In this document: positions 23,239 to 33,140 of the stretch, one piece after another | Position numbering within the stretch: the first letter of the stretch is position 1 | Layout: every line of letters begins with the position of its first letter | Assembly (NCBI RefSeq): GCF_021117385.1 | Contig: NZ_CP088252.1 | Coordinates: forward strand, 992,001 to 1,056,000 | Direction: 5' to 3' | Length of the DNA: 64,000 nt | From: Frateuria soli | GTDB lineage: Bacteria > Pseudomonadota > Gammaproteobacteria > Xanthomonadales > Rhodanobacteraceae | The notes under the pieces: generated by a model | Seen by the model: the letters and a program-made list of their open reading frames with translations, nothing else | What the model was told of the DNA's origin: nothing | Database searches by the model: none | Translations under genes and position numbers: made by a program

Positions 23239-23736
23239 ATGGCATTCGACATGCACATCAAGTTCGAGGGCGGCTCGGTCACCATCGAGGGCAGTTCCCT
23301 CCACAAGAAGCACGCCAAGGAAGTGCCGGTGCTGGCGTGGTCCTGGGGCGCCAGCAACAGCGCCGACCTGCACAACAGCAAGACCGGCGGTGGCGGCAAG
23401 GCCCACGTGCAGGACATCTCCATCACCAAGTACGTCGACAGCAGCTCGCACGCGCTGCTGCAGGCGTGCTGCACCGGCGCACGACTGGAGAAGGCCACCC
23501 TTTCGGTGACCAACGCCACCGGCGAGCAGACCGACTACCTCACCATCGAGCTGAGCGAAGGCGTGATGGTCACCTCCGTCTCCACCGGCGGCTCCGGCGG
23601 CGAGGATCGCCTGACCGAGAACATCACCCTGCACTTCGGCAAGTTCCTCTACAAGTTCCAGCCGCAGAAGCCCGATGGCTCGGCCGACGGCGCACCGAAG
23701 CCGTTCACCTACAACATGCAGGCAGTGTCGGCCTGA
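23239..23736 (+). CDS. hcp: T6SS inner tube protein Hcp
   Basis: Hcp (TssD), 165 residues, forms the hexameric inner tube. It begins AFDMHIKFEGGSVTIEGSSLHKKHAKEVPVLAWSWGAS in the usual pattern and contains DISITKYVDSSSHALLQACCTGARLEKA and VMVTSVSTGGSGGEDRLTENITLHFGKF. A strong AAGGAG sits 9 bp before ATG 23239, consistent with abundant expression. Confidence 0.96.
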   Translation: MAFDMHIKFEGGSVTIEGSSLHKKHAKEVPVLAWSWGASNSADLHNSKTGGGGKAHVQDISITKYVDSSSHALLQACCTGARLEKATLSVTNATGEQTDYLTIELSEGVMVTSVSTGGSGGEDRLTENITLHFGKFLYKFQPQKPDGSADGAPKPFTYNMQAVSA

Positions 23737-23774
23737 CCACCTGACCGGCACGGGACGCGCCACCGGGGGAGCAC

Positions 23775-24569
23775 ATGATGGGCATCACAGCAGATGGCCT
23801 GCTCAAGGCAGGCCAGGTCGAGGAGGCCAGGCAGGCGCTGGTGGCCCAGGTGCGCAAGGACCCTGGCGACGCACGCGCCAGGGTCTTCCTGTTCCAGTTG
23901 CTGGCCGTGCTGGGGCAATGGCGGCGGGCTGGCGAACAGCTCGTCGCCAGTCGCGAACTCGACCCGGCCAACGTGCTGCTGGCGCAGACCTATGGCGTGC
24001 TGGCACGGGCCGAGATCGATCGCGCGGCGGTGTTCGCCGGGCAGCACCTGCCGACCGTGGTGGGTGAGCCGGCCGCGTGGCTCGCGCAACTGCTGCAGAC
24101 GCTGAAGCTTTCGCTGGATGGCAATACGGAGGCGGCGGCGAAGCTGCGCGCGCAGGCCCTGGAGGAAGCGCCGGCCATCGCTGGTCGCATCGACGAGATC
24201 CCCTTCGAATGGATCGCCGATGCCGACATGCGTTTCGGACCTTGCCTGGAAGCGGTGATCAACACCGGTTACGTATGGGTGCCGCTGTCGCAGCTGAAGG
24301 AGATCCGTTTCGAGGCCCCCAGCGACCTGCGGGACATGGTGTGGCTGCCGGTGGAGCTGGTGTGGCGCCACGGCGGGCGCACGGTCGGCTTCGTGCCGGT
24401 GCGTTATCCGGGCAGCGAGTGCAGCGAGGAGGGCGATCTGCTGCTGGCCCGGCGCACCCAATGGCAGGAGATCGGCGACGGGGAATACATCGGGCTGGGC
24501 CAGCGGATGTTCGCCACCGATGCCGGCGAGCACTCGCTGCTGGACACGCGCCTGATCACTTTCGAGTAG
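23775..24569 (+). CDS. tagJ: T6SS accessory protein TagJ (ImpE family)
   Basis: TagJ/ImpE, 264 residues: an N-terminal TPR-like helical part (LLKAGQVEEARQALVAQVRK and following) and a C-terminal ImpE domain (FEWIADADMRFGPCLEAVIN, VWVPLSQLKEIRFEAPSDLRDMVWLPVELVW). In T6SSs where it occurs it binds the TssB N-terminus and modulates sheath recycling by ClpV. Two adjacent Met codons (23775 and 23778) both fit. Confidence 0.93.
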   Translation: MMGITADGLLKAGQVEEARQALVAQVRKDPGDARARVFLFQLLAVLGQWRRAGEQLVASRELDPANVLLAQTYGVLARAEIDRAAVFAGQHLPTVVGEPAAWLAQLLQTLKLSLDGNTEAAAKLRAQALEEAPAIAGRIDEIPFEWIADADMRFGPCLEAVINTGYVWVPLSQLKEIRFEAPSDLRDMVWLPVELVWRHGGRTVGFVPVRYPGSECSEEGDLLLARRTQWQEIGDGEYIGLGQRMFATDAGEHSLLDTRLITFE

Positions 24570-24584
24570 GCCGGGAAGCGCATC

Positions 24585-25088
24585 GTGGCCGAACTCACCA
24601 CCCAGGAGCGCCTGCAGCCCTCGCTGCTCGACCGGCTGACCGACGACGAGCCGGGCAAGGCCGACGAGAGCCGCGAGAAGCGGGTGATCTCGGCTTCCCG
24701 GTTGCGCGATTGCGTTTCCCGGGACATCTCCTGGTTGCTCAACTGCGTGAACCTGGGTACCAGCGTGCCACTGGACGAGTATCCGGATGTCGCCCGGTCG
24801 GTACTCAACTTCGGCATTCCCGACCTCACTGGCGCGGCGCTTTCGGGGATCGACGCCGACGCGCTGCAGCGGTTGATCCGCGAAGCGATCCTTGCCTTCG
24901 AGCCCCGCCTGACCGCGAGCACGCTGCAGGTCTCGGCGAAGGTCGATAGCGAACGCATGGATGGCCAGTCGCTGACCTTCCACATCGATTCGGAGATGTG
25001 GGCCCAGCCGATCCCGCTGAATCTCTACCTGAAGACCGAGGTGGACCTGGAGACGGGCAACTTCCGTGTCTCGGAGGGCTTCGGTTGA
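24585..25088 (+). CDS. tssE: T6SS baseplate protein TssE
   Basis: TssE (gp25-like), 167 residues. Seen are LQPSLLDRLTDDEP near the N-terminus, SVLNFGIPDLTG in the lysozyme-like gp25 core, IREAILAFEPRL, and the C-terminal IDSEMWAQPIPLNLYLKTEVDLETG with the Leu-x-Leu pattern. The start is GTG 24585 with GGGAAG upstream, 15 bp after tagJ. Confidence 0.94.
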   Translation: MAELTTQERLQPSLLDRLTDDEPGKADESREKRVISASRLRDCVSRDISWLLNCVNLGTSVPLDEYPDVARSVLNFGIPDLTGAALSGIDADALQRLIREAILAFEPRLTASTLQVSAKVDSERMDGQSLTFHIDSEMWAQPIPLNLYLKTEVDLETGNFRVSEGFG

Positions 25089-25095
25089 AGCGCCC

Positions 25096-26979
25096 ATGAA
25101 CCCCCACCTCCTGCGCTACTATAACCGGGAACTGCAGCACGTCCGCGAGATGGGCGCGGAGTTCGCGCGCGAGTACCCCAAGATCGCCGGCCGCCTCGGC
25201 ATGGAAGGCTTCGAGTGCGCCGACCCATACGTCGAGCGCCTGCTGGAAGGTTTCGCCTTCCTGGCCGCGCGGGTGCAGCTGAAGCTGGACGCGCAGCAGC
25301 CGGTCTTCACCCAGCACCTGATGGAAATGGTCTATCCGCACTACCTCGCGCCGGTGCCTTCGATGGCGGTGGTGGAGCTGGCGGCCGACCTCAAGGACAG
25401 CGCGCTGGCCACCGGCCATCTGGTACAGCGCCATACGGCGCTGCGCAGCCTGGTCGGCCGCGACGAGCGCACCGCCTGTGAATTCCGCACCGCGCACGAC
25501 GTCACGCTCTGGCCGCTGCGGATCACCGAGGCCAAGTATTTCGACACGCCCGCGGCCATCGCCGCGGCGGGCGTGGACATTCCTGCCGATGGAAAGGTGC
25601 GCGCGGGCCTGCGCCTGAAGTTCGCGGTCACCGCCGGTGCCCAGGCCGGCGAGCTCGCGCTGGACGAGCTTCCGGTATTCATCGCCGGTGCCGACGAGCT
25701 GCCCAAGCGGCTGTACGAGCAGTTGCTCGGCAACGCCGTCTCGGTGGTGGTGCGCGGCAAGGACGGCACGGGCATGCGCAGCACCGTGCTGCCGGCAAAC
25801 AGCATCCACCCCAAGGGTTTCGACGACGCCGAAGCGATGATCCCCTACAGCGGCCGCTCGTTCAGCGGCTACCGGCTGCTGCAGGAATATTTCGCCTGTC
25901 CGGAACGCTACCTGTTCGCGGCATTCACCGGGCTGCGCCGGGCGCTGTCCCGCGCGCAGGGTTCCGAGTTCGAGATCGTGGTGCTGTTCGACCGCAGCGT
26001 CAGTCGCCTGCACAACGCGGTGGACGCAGGCAACTTCCGGTTGTTCTGCACGCCGGCGGTGAACCTGTTCCCCCGCCGTGCCGACCGCATCCACCTGCAG
26101 CAGGGCAAGGCCGAGTACCACGTGCTCGCCGACCGCACGCGGCCGATGGACTTCGAGATCCACTCGATCGGACAGGTCGAGGGCTTCGGCGACAGCCAGG
26201 AGCCCGAGCAGCGGTTCCAGCCGTTCTACGGCTGCGACGAGCGCAGCTGGCAGAGCGGTCACGGTGCCTTCTATACATTGCGGCGCGAGCCGCGCCAGCT
26301 GTCCTCGCGGCAGAAGCTACATGGCGCGCGGTCGAGTTATGTCGGCAGCGAGCTGTTCATTGCGCTGGTCGACTCCAACGAAGCGCCCTACGCGAGCCGG
26401 TTGCGCCAGGTCGGCATGCAGCTGATGTGCACCAACCGCGACCTGCCGCTGCAGATGCCGGTAGGCAAGGGCACGACCGACTTCACCATGGAAGTGGGCG
26501 CGCCGGTCGAATCGATACGCTGCGTGGCCGGCCCGACCAAGCCGCGCGCGTCGGTCGCCAGCGGTGAAACCGCCTGGCGGCTGGTCAGCCACCTGCAACT
26601 CAACTACGTCTCGCTGCTGGGCGAGGGAAATGCCGAAGGCGCCGCCGCACTGCGCGAGATGCTGACGCTGTATTGCGACGAGTTCGACCCGGCGGCGCGC
26701 CGGCAGATCGATGGCATCAAGACCGTGACCTCGCAGTCGATCGTGCGGCGCATCCCGGTGCCCGGACCGATCAGCTTCGGCCGCGGGCTGGAGATCACGC
26801 TGACCTGCGACGACGGCGCCTTCGAAGGCACCGGCGCCTTCCTGCTCGGTTCGGTGATGCAGCATTTCTTCGCACGTTACGTTTCGATCAATTCCTTCAC
26901 CGAGACGGTGCTGCGCACCCTCGAACGCAACGAGGTAGCCCGATGGCCGGCACGGCTGGGCACGCGCCAGACGCTGTAG
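25096..26979 (+). CDS. tssF: T6SS baseplate protein TssF
   Basis: TssF, 627 residues, a baseplate wedge protein. It begins MNPHLLRYYNRELQHVREMG, the family's signature start, with EYPKIAGRLGMEGFECADPYVERLLEGFAFLAARVQLKLD next. Late features include PGPISFGRGLEITLTCDDGAFEGTGAFLLGSVMQHFFARYVSINSF. ATG 25096 is 7 bp after tssE; the frame is open to 25066 but MNPHL is the known start. It overlaps tssG by 37 bp. Confidence 0.95.
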   Translation: MNPHLLRYYNRELQHVREMGAEFAREYPKIAGRLGMEGFECADPYVERLLEGFAFLAARVQLKLDAQQPVFTQHLMEMVYPHYLAPVPSMAVVELAADLKDSALATGHLVQRHTALRSLVGRDERTACEFRTAHDVTLWPLRITEAKYFDTPAAIAAAGVDIPADGKVRAGLRLKFAVTAGAQAGELALDELPVFIAGADELPKRLYEQLLGNAVSVVVRGKDGTGMRSTVLPANSIHPKGFDDAEAMIPYSGRSFSGYRLLQEYFACPERYLFAAFTGLRRALSRAQGSEFEIVVLFDRSVSRLHNAVDAGNFRLFCTPAVNLFPRRADRIHLQQGKAEYHVLADRTRPMDFEIHSIGQVEGFGDSQEPEQRFQPFYGCDERSWQSGHGAFYTLRREPRQLSSRQKLHGARSSYVGSELFIALVDSNEAPYASRLRQVGMQLMCTNRDLPLQMPVGKGTTDFTMEVGAPVESIRCVAGPTKPRASVASGETAWRLVSHLQLNYVSLLGEGNAEGAAALREMLTLYCDEFDPAARRQIDGIKTVTSQSIVRRIPVPGPISFGRGLEITLTCDDGAFEGTGAFLLGSVMQHFFARYVSINSFTETVLRTLERNEVARWPARLGTRQTL

Positions 26980-27965
26980 CGCTCGAGCGCGCACTCGAAG
27001 AGCGGCCGGGCGACTTCGACTTCTTCGAGGCGATCCGGCAGCTCGAATGCGCGCATCCGGCACGACCACGGCTCGGTGAATCGACCAAGCCGTCTGAGGA
27101 TTTCGTGCGGCTGTGCCAGACGCCCTCGCTGGCGTTCGCGCCGCGCGCCATCGATCGCTACCAGCGGGCCGCCCATGGGCGCCCGGCGCGCCTGCATGCG
27201 CTGTTCTTCGGCCTGTTCGGGGTCAACGCGCCGTTGCCGCTGCACCTGACCGAGTACGCGCTCGATCGCGAACGCAATGCGCGCGACACCACGCTGAGCG
27301 CGTTTGCCGACATCTTCCACCATCGCATGGCCAGCCTGCTGTATCGCGCCTGGGCCGACGCCCAGCCCACCGTGCAGGCCGACCGGCCGGCACGGGATCG
27401 CTTCCGGCTGTATACCGGCGCGCTGGTGGGCATGGCCACGCCCGGCCTGGAAGGCCGCGATGCGCTGCCGGACGACTACAAGCGCTATTTCGCAGGACGC
27501 ATGGTCGCGCAGACGCGCAACGCCGAAGGCCTGCGCAGCCTGCTGCAGCAGTTCTTCGCCGTCCCCGTGCGGGTGATCGAGTTCGTCGCCGAGTGGATGC
27601 GCCTGCCGCGCGAGGCGCACCTGCGGCTGGGCCATTCGGTCGAGGTCGCCAGCCTGGGCCGCACGGCCGTCATCGGTGAGAGCGTCTGGGGCACGCAGCA
27701 ACGCTTCCGTCTGCGCCTGGGGCCGCTCAGCCGCAGGCAGTTCGAGCATTTCCTGCCGGGCGGCGCCGCGCTGGCGCAGTTGGTGGCCAGTGTGCGCAGC
27801 TACGTCGGCGACGAGAAGGCCTGGGACGTGCAGCTGGTGCTCGCGCACGACCACGTGCCGGCGATGCAGCTGGGGCAGGGCGGTCGACTGGGCCTCACCA
27901 CCTGGCTGGGCCGGCGTACCGCGCACACGGACGCCGAGGACGTCGTACTGAAACCGGTGGGCTGA
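26943..27965 (+). CDS. tssG: T6SS baseplate protein TssG
   Basis: TssG, 340 residues, partner of TssF in the baseplate wedge. Visible are FDFFEAIRQLECAHPARPRLGES, LFFGLFGVNAPLPLHLTEYALDRERN, FADIFHHRMASLLYRAWADAQP and the C-terminal FLPGGAALAQLVASVRSYVG. ATG 26943 starts inside the 3' end of tssF (37-bp overlap), which is usual for this pair. Confidence 0.94.
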   Translation: MAGTAGHAPDAVALERALEERPGDFDFFEAIRQLECAHPARPRLGESTKPSEDFVRLCQTPSLAFAPRAIDRYQRAAHGRPARLHALFFGLFGVNAPLPLHLTEYALDRERNARDTTLSAFADIFHHRMASLLYRAWADAQPTVQADRPARDRFRLYTGALVGMATPGLEGRDALPDDYKRYFAGRMVAQTRNAEGLRSLLQQFFAVPVRVIEFVAEWMRLPREAHLRLGHSVEVASLGRTAVIGESVWGTQQRFRLRLGPLSRRQFEHFLPGGAALAQLVASVRSYVGDEKAWDVQLVLAHDHVPAMQLGQGGRLGLTTWLGRRTAHTDAEDVVLKPVG

Positions 27966-28034
27966 CGCCCGCCATACCGGAACACCATCACCCGGGCCGC
28001 CACGCGGGCCGCAGAAGCGAAGGGAAGAGACACC

Positions 28035-30770
28035 ATGGCCGAGATCAGTCGCAGCGCCCTGTTCGGGAAACTCAACAAGCTCGCCTACCGGGGCATCGAA
28101 AGTGCCACGGTATTCTGCAAGCTGCGCGGCAACCCCTACGTGGAGCTGGTGCACTGGATCCACCAGATCCTGCAGTTGCAGGACTCGGACCTGCACCGCA
28201 TCGTCAAGCAGTTCAACATCAACCCGTCGAACCTGGCGCGCGACGTCACCGATGCGCTGGACAAGCTGCCGCGCGGTTCGACCAGCATCACCGACCTGTC
28301 CTCCAACGTCGAGGAAGCGGTCGAGCGGGGCTGGGTGTTCGCGACGCTGATGTTCGGCGAGGCGCAGGTGCGTACCGGTTACCTGATGATCGGCGTGTTG
28401 CGCACGCGCCACCTGCGCAACGCACTCGTCGCCATCTCGACCGAGTTCGACAAGATCAAGCCCGAGACGCTGGTGGAGAAGTTCGCCGAGGTGGTTGCCG
28501 GCTCTCCGGAAGACGGCCAGAGCGCCAGCGACGGCTTCCACATGGGGGGTGCCGTGCCCGGCGAGGCCAGCGGCGCGATGGGCCCGGCGCAGATGGGCAA
28601 GCAGGAGGCACTCAAGCAGTTCACCGTCGACCTCACGGCGCAGGCGCGCGAGGGCAAGATCGACCCGATCGTCGGCCGCGACGAGGAAATCCGCCAGGTC
28701 GTCGACATCCTGATGCGCCGCCGCCAGAACAATCCGATGCTGGTCGGCGAGGCGGGCGTGGGCAAGACCGCGGTGGTCGAAGGGTTTGCCTTGCGCATCG
28801 CCCAGGGCGACGTACCGCCGCAGTTGAAGGACGTCGAGCTGCGCACGCTGGACGTGGGCCTGCTGCAGGCCGGCGCCAGCATGAAGGGCGAGTTCGAGAA
28901 CCGGCTGCGCCAGGTCATCGAGGAAGTGCAGTCGAGCCCGAAGCCGATCATCCTGTTCATCGACGAGGCGCACACCCTGGTCGGCGCCGGCGGCGCCGCC
29001 GGCACGGGCGACGCGGCCAACCTGCTCAAGCCGGCGCTCGCGCGCGGCAACCTGCGCACGGTCGGCGCCACCACCTGGGCCGAGTACAAGAAGCACATCG
29101 AGAAGGACCCCGCGCTGACCCGCCGCTTCCAGACCGTGCAGGTCGACGAGCCGAGCGAGGAGAAGGGCATCCTGATGATGCGCGGCGTCGCCAGCGTGAT
29201 GGAAAAGCACCACCGCGTGCAGATACTGGACGAGGCGCTGGAAGCGGCAGTCAAGCTTTCGCACCGCTACATTCCCGCGCGTCAGTTGCCGGACAAGGCC
29301 GTCAGCCTGCTCGACACCGCCTGCGCTCGCGTGGCGATCAGCCAGCACGCGGTGCCGCCGGAAGTGGATGACACCCGCAAGCGCATCCAGGCGCTGGAAA
29401 CGGAACTTGCCATCATTGCCCGCGAGAAGACCGTCGGCGTGGACGTGGCCGAACGCGAGGCCGCCGCCGGCGAGAAGCTCGCCGAGGCCAGGGCGCGGCT
29501 GGAAACGCTGGAGATCAACTGGCAGGTCGAGAAGGGCCTGGTCGAGAAGATCCTCGCCATTCGCGCCCGCCTGCGTGGCGACGCCGCGCCGGTCGAGGGC
29601 ACCGGCAGCGCGCTGGAGCAGGCCGCCAGCGCCGAAGCCGGCGAGGTTGCCGTGGCCAGCGCCGCGCTGACCGATGCCGAGCGCGTTGCCGCGCTGGAAG
29701 AACTGAAGGGCCTGCAGGCGCAACTGTCCGAGCTGCAGGGCGAAAGCCCCCTGATCCTGCCCACCGTCGACTATGTGGCGGTCGGCTCGGTGGTTTCCGA
29801 CTGGACCGGCATCCCGGTCGGCCGCATGGTCAAGAGCGAACTCGAGACCGTGATGAACCTGGCCGGCCTGATGGGCAAGCGGGTGATCGGCCAGGACCAC
29901 GCGATGGAGATGATCGCCAAGCGCATCCAGACCAGCCGCGCCGGCCTGGACAACCCGAACAAGCCGATCGGCGTGTTCATGCTCGCCGGCACCTCCGGCG
30001 TCGGCAAGACCGAGACCGCGCTGGCGCTGGCCGAGGCGCTGTACGGTGGCGAGCAGAACATCATCACCATCAACATGAGCGAGTTCCAGGAAGCGCACAC
30101 CGTCTCCACGCTCAAGGGCGCGCCCCCGGGCTACGTCGGCTACGGCGAAGGCGGCGTGCTGACCGAGGCGGTGCGCCGCAAGCCGTACTCGGTGGTGCTG
30201 CTGGACGAGGTGGAGAAGGCCCACCCGGACGTGCACGAGATCTTCTTCCAGGTGTTCGACAAAGGCGTGATGGAAGACGGCGAAGGCCGCCAGATCGACT
30301 TCAAGAACACCCTGATCCTGCTCACCACCAACGCAGGCACCGACATGATCGCCAGCCTGTGTGCCGACCCCGAACTGATGCCCGAGCCCGACGGCATGGC
30401 CAAGGCGCTGCGCGAGCCGCTGCTTAAGGTATTCCCACCCGCCTTGCTCGGCCGCCTGGTGACGATCCCGTACTACCCGCTCAGCCCGGAAATGCTGGGC
30501 GAGATCGTGAAGCTGCAGCTCAATCGCATCAAGAAGCGGATCGAGGCGCGCTACCGCATTCCGTTCGAGTACGACCAGGACGTCGTCAGGCTCGTGGTCA
30601 GCCGCTGCACCGAGAGCGAATCGGGCGGCCGCATGATCGACGCCATCCTGACCAACACCATGCTGCCGGACATCAGCCGCGAGTTCCTCAACCGGATGAT
30701 CGAAGGGCGCCCGGTGGCCGGCGTCCAGGTGGGCGTGAAGGAAGGCGACTTCGACTACGCCTTTGCCTGA
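28035..30770 (+). CDS. tssH: T6SS sheath-disassembly ATPase ClpV
   Basis: ClpV (TssH), 911 residues, an AAA+ unfoldase recycling contracted sheath. The N-terminal Clp-N-like domain starts RSALFGKLNKLAYRGIESAT. AAA1 has GEAGVGKTAVVEG (about residue 238), AAA2 has GTSGVGKTETALALAEALYGG (about 653) with the pore-loop segment PPGYVGYGEGGVLTEAVR. A middle coiled-coil domain lies at about 440-580. Length is typical for ClpV. A GGGAAGAGA site precedes ATG 28035. Confidence 0.96.
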   Translation: MAEISRSALFGKLNKLAYRGIESATVFCKLRGNPYVELVHWIHQILQLQDSDLHRIVKQFNINPSNLARDVTDALDKLPRGSTSITDLSSNVEEAVERGWVFATLMFGEAQVRTGYLMIGVLRTRHLRNALVAISTEFDKIKPETLVEKFAEVVAGSPEDGQSASDGFHMGGAVPGEASGAMGPAQMGKQEALKQFTVDLTAQAREGKIDPIVGRDEEIRQVVDILMRRRQNNPMLVGEAGVGKTAVVEGFALRIAQGDVPPQLKDVELRTLDVGLLQAGASMKGEFENRLRQVIEEVQSSPKPIILFIDEAHTLVGAGGAAGTGDAANLLKPALARGNLRTVGATTWAEYKKHIEKDPALTRRFQTVQVDEPSEEKGILMMRGVASVMEKHHRVQILDEALEAAVKLSHRYIPARQLPDKAVSLLDTACARVAISQHAVPPEVDDTRKRIQALETELAIIAREKTVGVDVAEREAAAGEKLAEARARLETLEINWQVEKGLVEKILAIRARLRGDAAPVEGTGSALEQAASAEAGEVAVASAALTDAERVAALEELKGLQAQLSELQGESPLILPTVDYVAVGSVVSDWTGIPVGRMVKSELETVMNLAGLMGKRVIGQDHAMEMIAKRIQTSRAGLDNPNKPIGVFMLAGTSGVGKTETALALAEALYGGEQNIITINMSEFQEAHTVSTLKGAPPGYVGYGEGGVLTEAVRRKPYSVVLLDEVEKAHPDVHEIFFQVFDKGVMEDGEGRQIDFKNTLILLTTNAGTDMIASLCADPELMPEPDGMAKALREPLLKVFPPALLGRLVTIPYYPLSPEMLGEIVKLQLNRIKKRIEARYRIPFEYDQDVVRLVVSRCTESESGGRMIDAILTNTMLPDISREFLNRMIEGRPVAGVQVGVKEGDFDYAFA

Positions 30771-30858
30771 CCGGTCGGGCGGCGCGCCGCCGGCCGCCCC
30801 GCTGTCCATCTGCCCACCTCCGGACCACCGGATTGCGCCGTTCGCGAAAGGAAGAACC

Positions 30859-31575
30859 ATGTCCAACGTTGTCCTCTGGACCGAGACCGACCACAAGGCC
30901 CGCGCCGAGCTGCTCGCTCAGACCTGCAACACCCGGGCCATCGACTTCAAGACCACCGCGCCGACGACGCTGCAGGGGCTCGATACCCTGACGTTCTGGG
31001 GGCACGGTTTCGCCGACTCGTTCTGTGGCTTGAACGTGGATGAGTTCGTCGGGATCGTCTCGGACTGGGTCAAGGCGAACAAGGGCGTCCGGACGGTCGA
31101 GATGATCTCCTGCAACCTGCGGCACCGTCAGGGCTCGCACCCGGATTCGTTCACCACCAAGCTGGTCTCGCGGCTGAAGAAGAAGCACGCGAAGATCGCC
31201 TTCAAGGCGCTGCCGGTGGCCAGGACCAGGCTCGGCGTGACCTGCGAATTCTCGATCCTGCAGTGGCATCCGCGCAGCCGGACATGGGCCTATTGCGCCG
31301 CTCCGGGCCGGGACGACAAGTACATGTTCGGCGTATGCCTGGTGCTGCAGGACCACATGCCGCCGCGGGGTACCCACGATGGCTTCTTCCGTGCCTACAA
31401 CAGCGTCCTGGGCAGCGGCTACCTGCAGACCCACAAGATCGGCAGGGACGACACCGGCAGCACCAGGATCGAGGCGTGCCGCATGAACGACATGCTGTGC
31501 ATCGCCAACAACGCCTACATGCTGGCGGGTGCGATCGGCTCGCTGCGCTGGCACCTGGTCGACATCCGCGCCTGA
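30859..31575 (+). CDS. Putative caspase-like (clan CD) cysteine peptidase, candidate effector
   Basis: A 238-residue protein with no signal peptide or membrane segment. The segment LDTLTFWGHGFADSFCGLNV followed about 35 residues later by VRTVEMISCNLRH resembles the His-Cys dyad of clan CD peptidases (caspase, C80 and gingipain type): a beta-strand ending in GHG (H49) and another ending in SCN (C85). The C-terminal half is Cys-rich and not recognised. It follows tssH by 88 bp and precedes a metalloprotease gene in the effector zone between tssH and vgrG. Peptidase activity and effector status are inferences. Confidence 0.5.
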   Translation: MSNVVLWTETDHKARAELLAQTCNTRAIDFKTTAPTTLQGLDTLTFWGHGFADSFCGLNVDEFVGIVSDWVKANKGVRTVEMISCNLRHRQGSHPDSFTTKLVSRLKKKHAKIAFKALPVARTRLGVTCEFSILQWHPRSRTWAYCAAPGRDDKYMFGVCLVLQDHMPPRGTHDGFFRAYNSVLGSGYLQTHKIGRDDTGSTRIEACRMNDMLCIANNAYMLAGAIGSLRWHLVDIRA

Positions 31576-31651
31576 GCACGTCGCCGGCGGCGGTCCCCGC
31601 AACCCTTCCCATCATCGGCCGCCCAGGGCCGGCTTCACGAGGATTCCGATC

Positions 31652-32671
31652 GTGGCAACCCTTTTCTCCGAAGCGTACGAGGATGTCGTCGAGGGCCTGG
31701 CGAGCCGCGCCTTTTCCGCCGACAGCGACTGGCAGAAGCTGCTCGTGCGTGCGCGCAAGATGGCCGGCGCGCAGGGGTTCGAGGCGAACGAGGCCAGCCT
31801 GGCCGAGGACCTGCGCAAGAAACTGCGCAAAGCCTGCGCCTCGGGCGTGAGCGAAGCCGCGTCGCTGTTCGCCGGTGCCGGCGAGAACCTCAGCGGCAAG
31901 GGCGCCAACCCGCTCGTCGATGGCGAACTGGCCAAGCGTCTGGGCGCGCTGAAGACCCTGCGCCACACCTACTTCCTCAAGCGGTTCGGCGGGCACAAGG
32001 TGTGGTGCGTGGACATCCCTCCCGCGTTCGCCGATTGGCCGTGCCTGGCGCTGCGCGGCGAGCTGGGCGCGACGACCACCTGCCTGAATGCGCGCGACGA
32101 GCGGTTTGCGGACGAACGCCGCAAGCATCTGGCCAACGCCTCGCAGGAAGCCCTCAAATGGGTACACAAGGCCATGCTGGTGACTTCGGGCACCGGCAAG
32201 TCCGGGAACTTCGAGCTGGTCGCGCGCTGGTTCGCCGACGGCGCGAGCAAGGACAAGGACGTGCTGGACGCGGCAGCCACGCTCGCCAAGGGCCTGAAGA
32301 AGATCGCCACCACCCTCAAGTCCGGCCGGCTCATCTACTGCGACTCCGTCTCCGAACGTGGCAGTCCCGAGCTCGACGGCGTGGAGGCGTTCGTGTGGGG
32401 CGATCCGCTGGACGTGGTCTATATCGAGGAGGAGTTCTTTGGCAACCGCAACACGCTGCAGGGGCTCACCAACTGGGCGCGCATCGTGGTACACGAGCTG
32501 ACTCACCGCGACATCAAGACCAAGGACCACGCCTATGAGCACCAGGGCATCAACCCCATCAAGCTCACGGCGGCCAAGGCCATCGAGAACGCCGACAGCT
32601 GGGCCTGGTTCTGCGCCGACTGCGCCGGCGCGCTCACCAGCGGGCAGGTCAGGAATGCGCTCGACCGCTAA
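31652..32671 (+). CDS. M35-like (aspzincin) metalloprotease, candidate T6SS effector
   Basis: A 339-residue protein whose C-terminus has a zinc-protease motif HELTH (residues 281-285), followed by TKDHAYEHQGI (D292 as third ligand) and AIENADSWAWFCAD, the order found in aspzincins/lysine-specific metallo-endopeptidases. The N-terminal 230 residues are helical and unfamiliar. GTG 31652 is chosen because CGAGGA lies upstream and the upstream in-frame sequence is Pro/Arg-rich spacer. There is no signal peptide, as expected for cargo delivered by the T6SS. It overlaps the next gene by 17 bp, a pattern common for toxin-immunity pairs. Confidence 0.65.
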   Translation: MATLFSEAYEDVVEGLASRAFSADSDWQKLLVRARKMAGAQGFEANEASLAEDLRKKLRKACASGVSEAASLFAGAGENLSGKGANPLVDGELAKRLGALKTLRHTYFLKRFGGHKVWCVDIPPAFADWPCLALRGELGATTTCLNARDERFADERRKHLANASQEALKWVHKAMLVTSGTGKSGNFELVARWFADGASKDKDVLDAAATLAKGLKKIATTLKSGRLIYCDSVSERGSPELDGVEAFVWGDPLDVVYIEEEFFGNRNTLQGLTNWARIVVHELTHRDIKTKDHAYEHQGINPIKLTAAKAIENADSWAWFCADCAGALTSGQVRNALDR

Positions 32672-33080
32672 CGCCCTTGCCATCCTCGCCATCCTTGCCT
32701 GCGCGACGTCCTGCGCGGCGCCCGTTTCCCAGGAGAGTCCTCCCATGACCCGATCGATCAGCAGGATCCCCGCGCCGCGCGTGCCGCCGGTGGTGCACGA
32801 CCGGGTGCGCTACGAACAGGTGGACAACGGGCTGGTGGCCGGACTGGACCAGATGGGTGGCTACCTGGCAGCCGTCGACCAGGCCAGCGGCGAGCGACTG
32901 TGGGTGCTGAAGGTCTACGACAACCGGCGCGAGCCGGGCCGGGAAGGGGACGCACAGGACGTGTTCTTCAGGACGATGACCTGGCAGCCCGACGGCACGC
33001 TGCTCATCGAGAACGAGCGCGGCGCGCGCTTCGCGGTCGATCCGGCCACGCGCACGGTCCGGCCGCTGCCGGCCGAGTGA
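32655..33080 (+). CDS. Exported small protein, possible immunity factor
   Basis: A 141-residue protein with an N-terminal hydrophobic signal (ANALAILAILACATSCAAP); the Cys could be lipidated but the preceding residues (A-T-S) are not a standard lipobox. The mature part has a short beta-rich domain with LWVLKVYDNRREPGREGDAQDVFFRTMTW. It begins within the metalloprotease gene (17-bp overlap). Location and export to the periplasm, where a T6SS peptidase might act, suggest an immunity protein; this is untested. Confidence 0.6.
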   Translation: MRSTANALAILAILACATSCAAPVSQESPPMTRSISRIPAPRVPPVVHDRVRYEQVDNGLVAGLDQMGGYLAAVDQASGERLWVLKVYDNRREPGREGDAQDVFFRTMTWQPDGTLLIENERGARFAVDPATRTVRPLPAE

Positions 33081-33140
33081 ATACCCCGCTCCGGCGGCAG
33101 GCCAGCCGAACGGATGCTTTCCATTCGAGAGGAGAACCCC

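Noticed and set aside
26877-30896. A 1339-codon minus-strand frame opposite tssG and clpV
   Set aside because: Shadow of GC-rich sense genes; composition (His, Val, Gln, Arg rich) is typical of antisense frames and the sense products are clear T6SS proteins.
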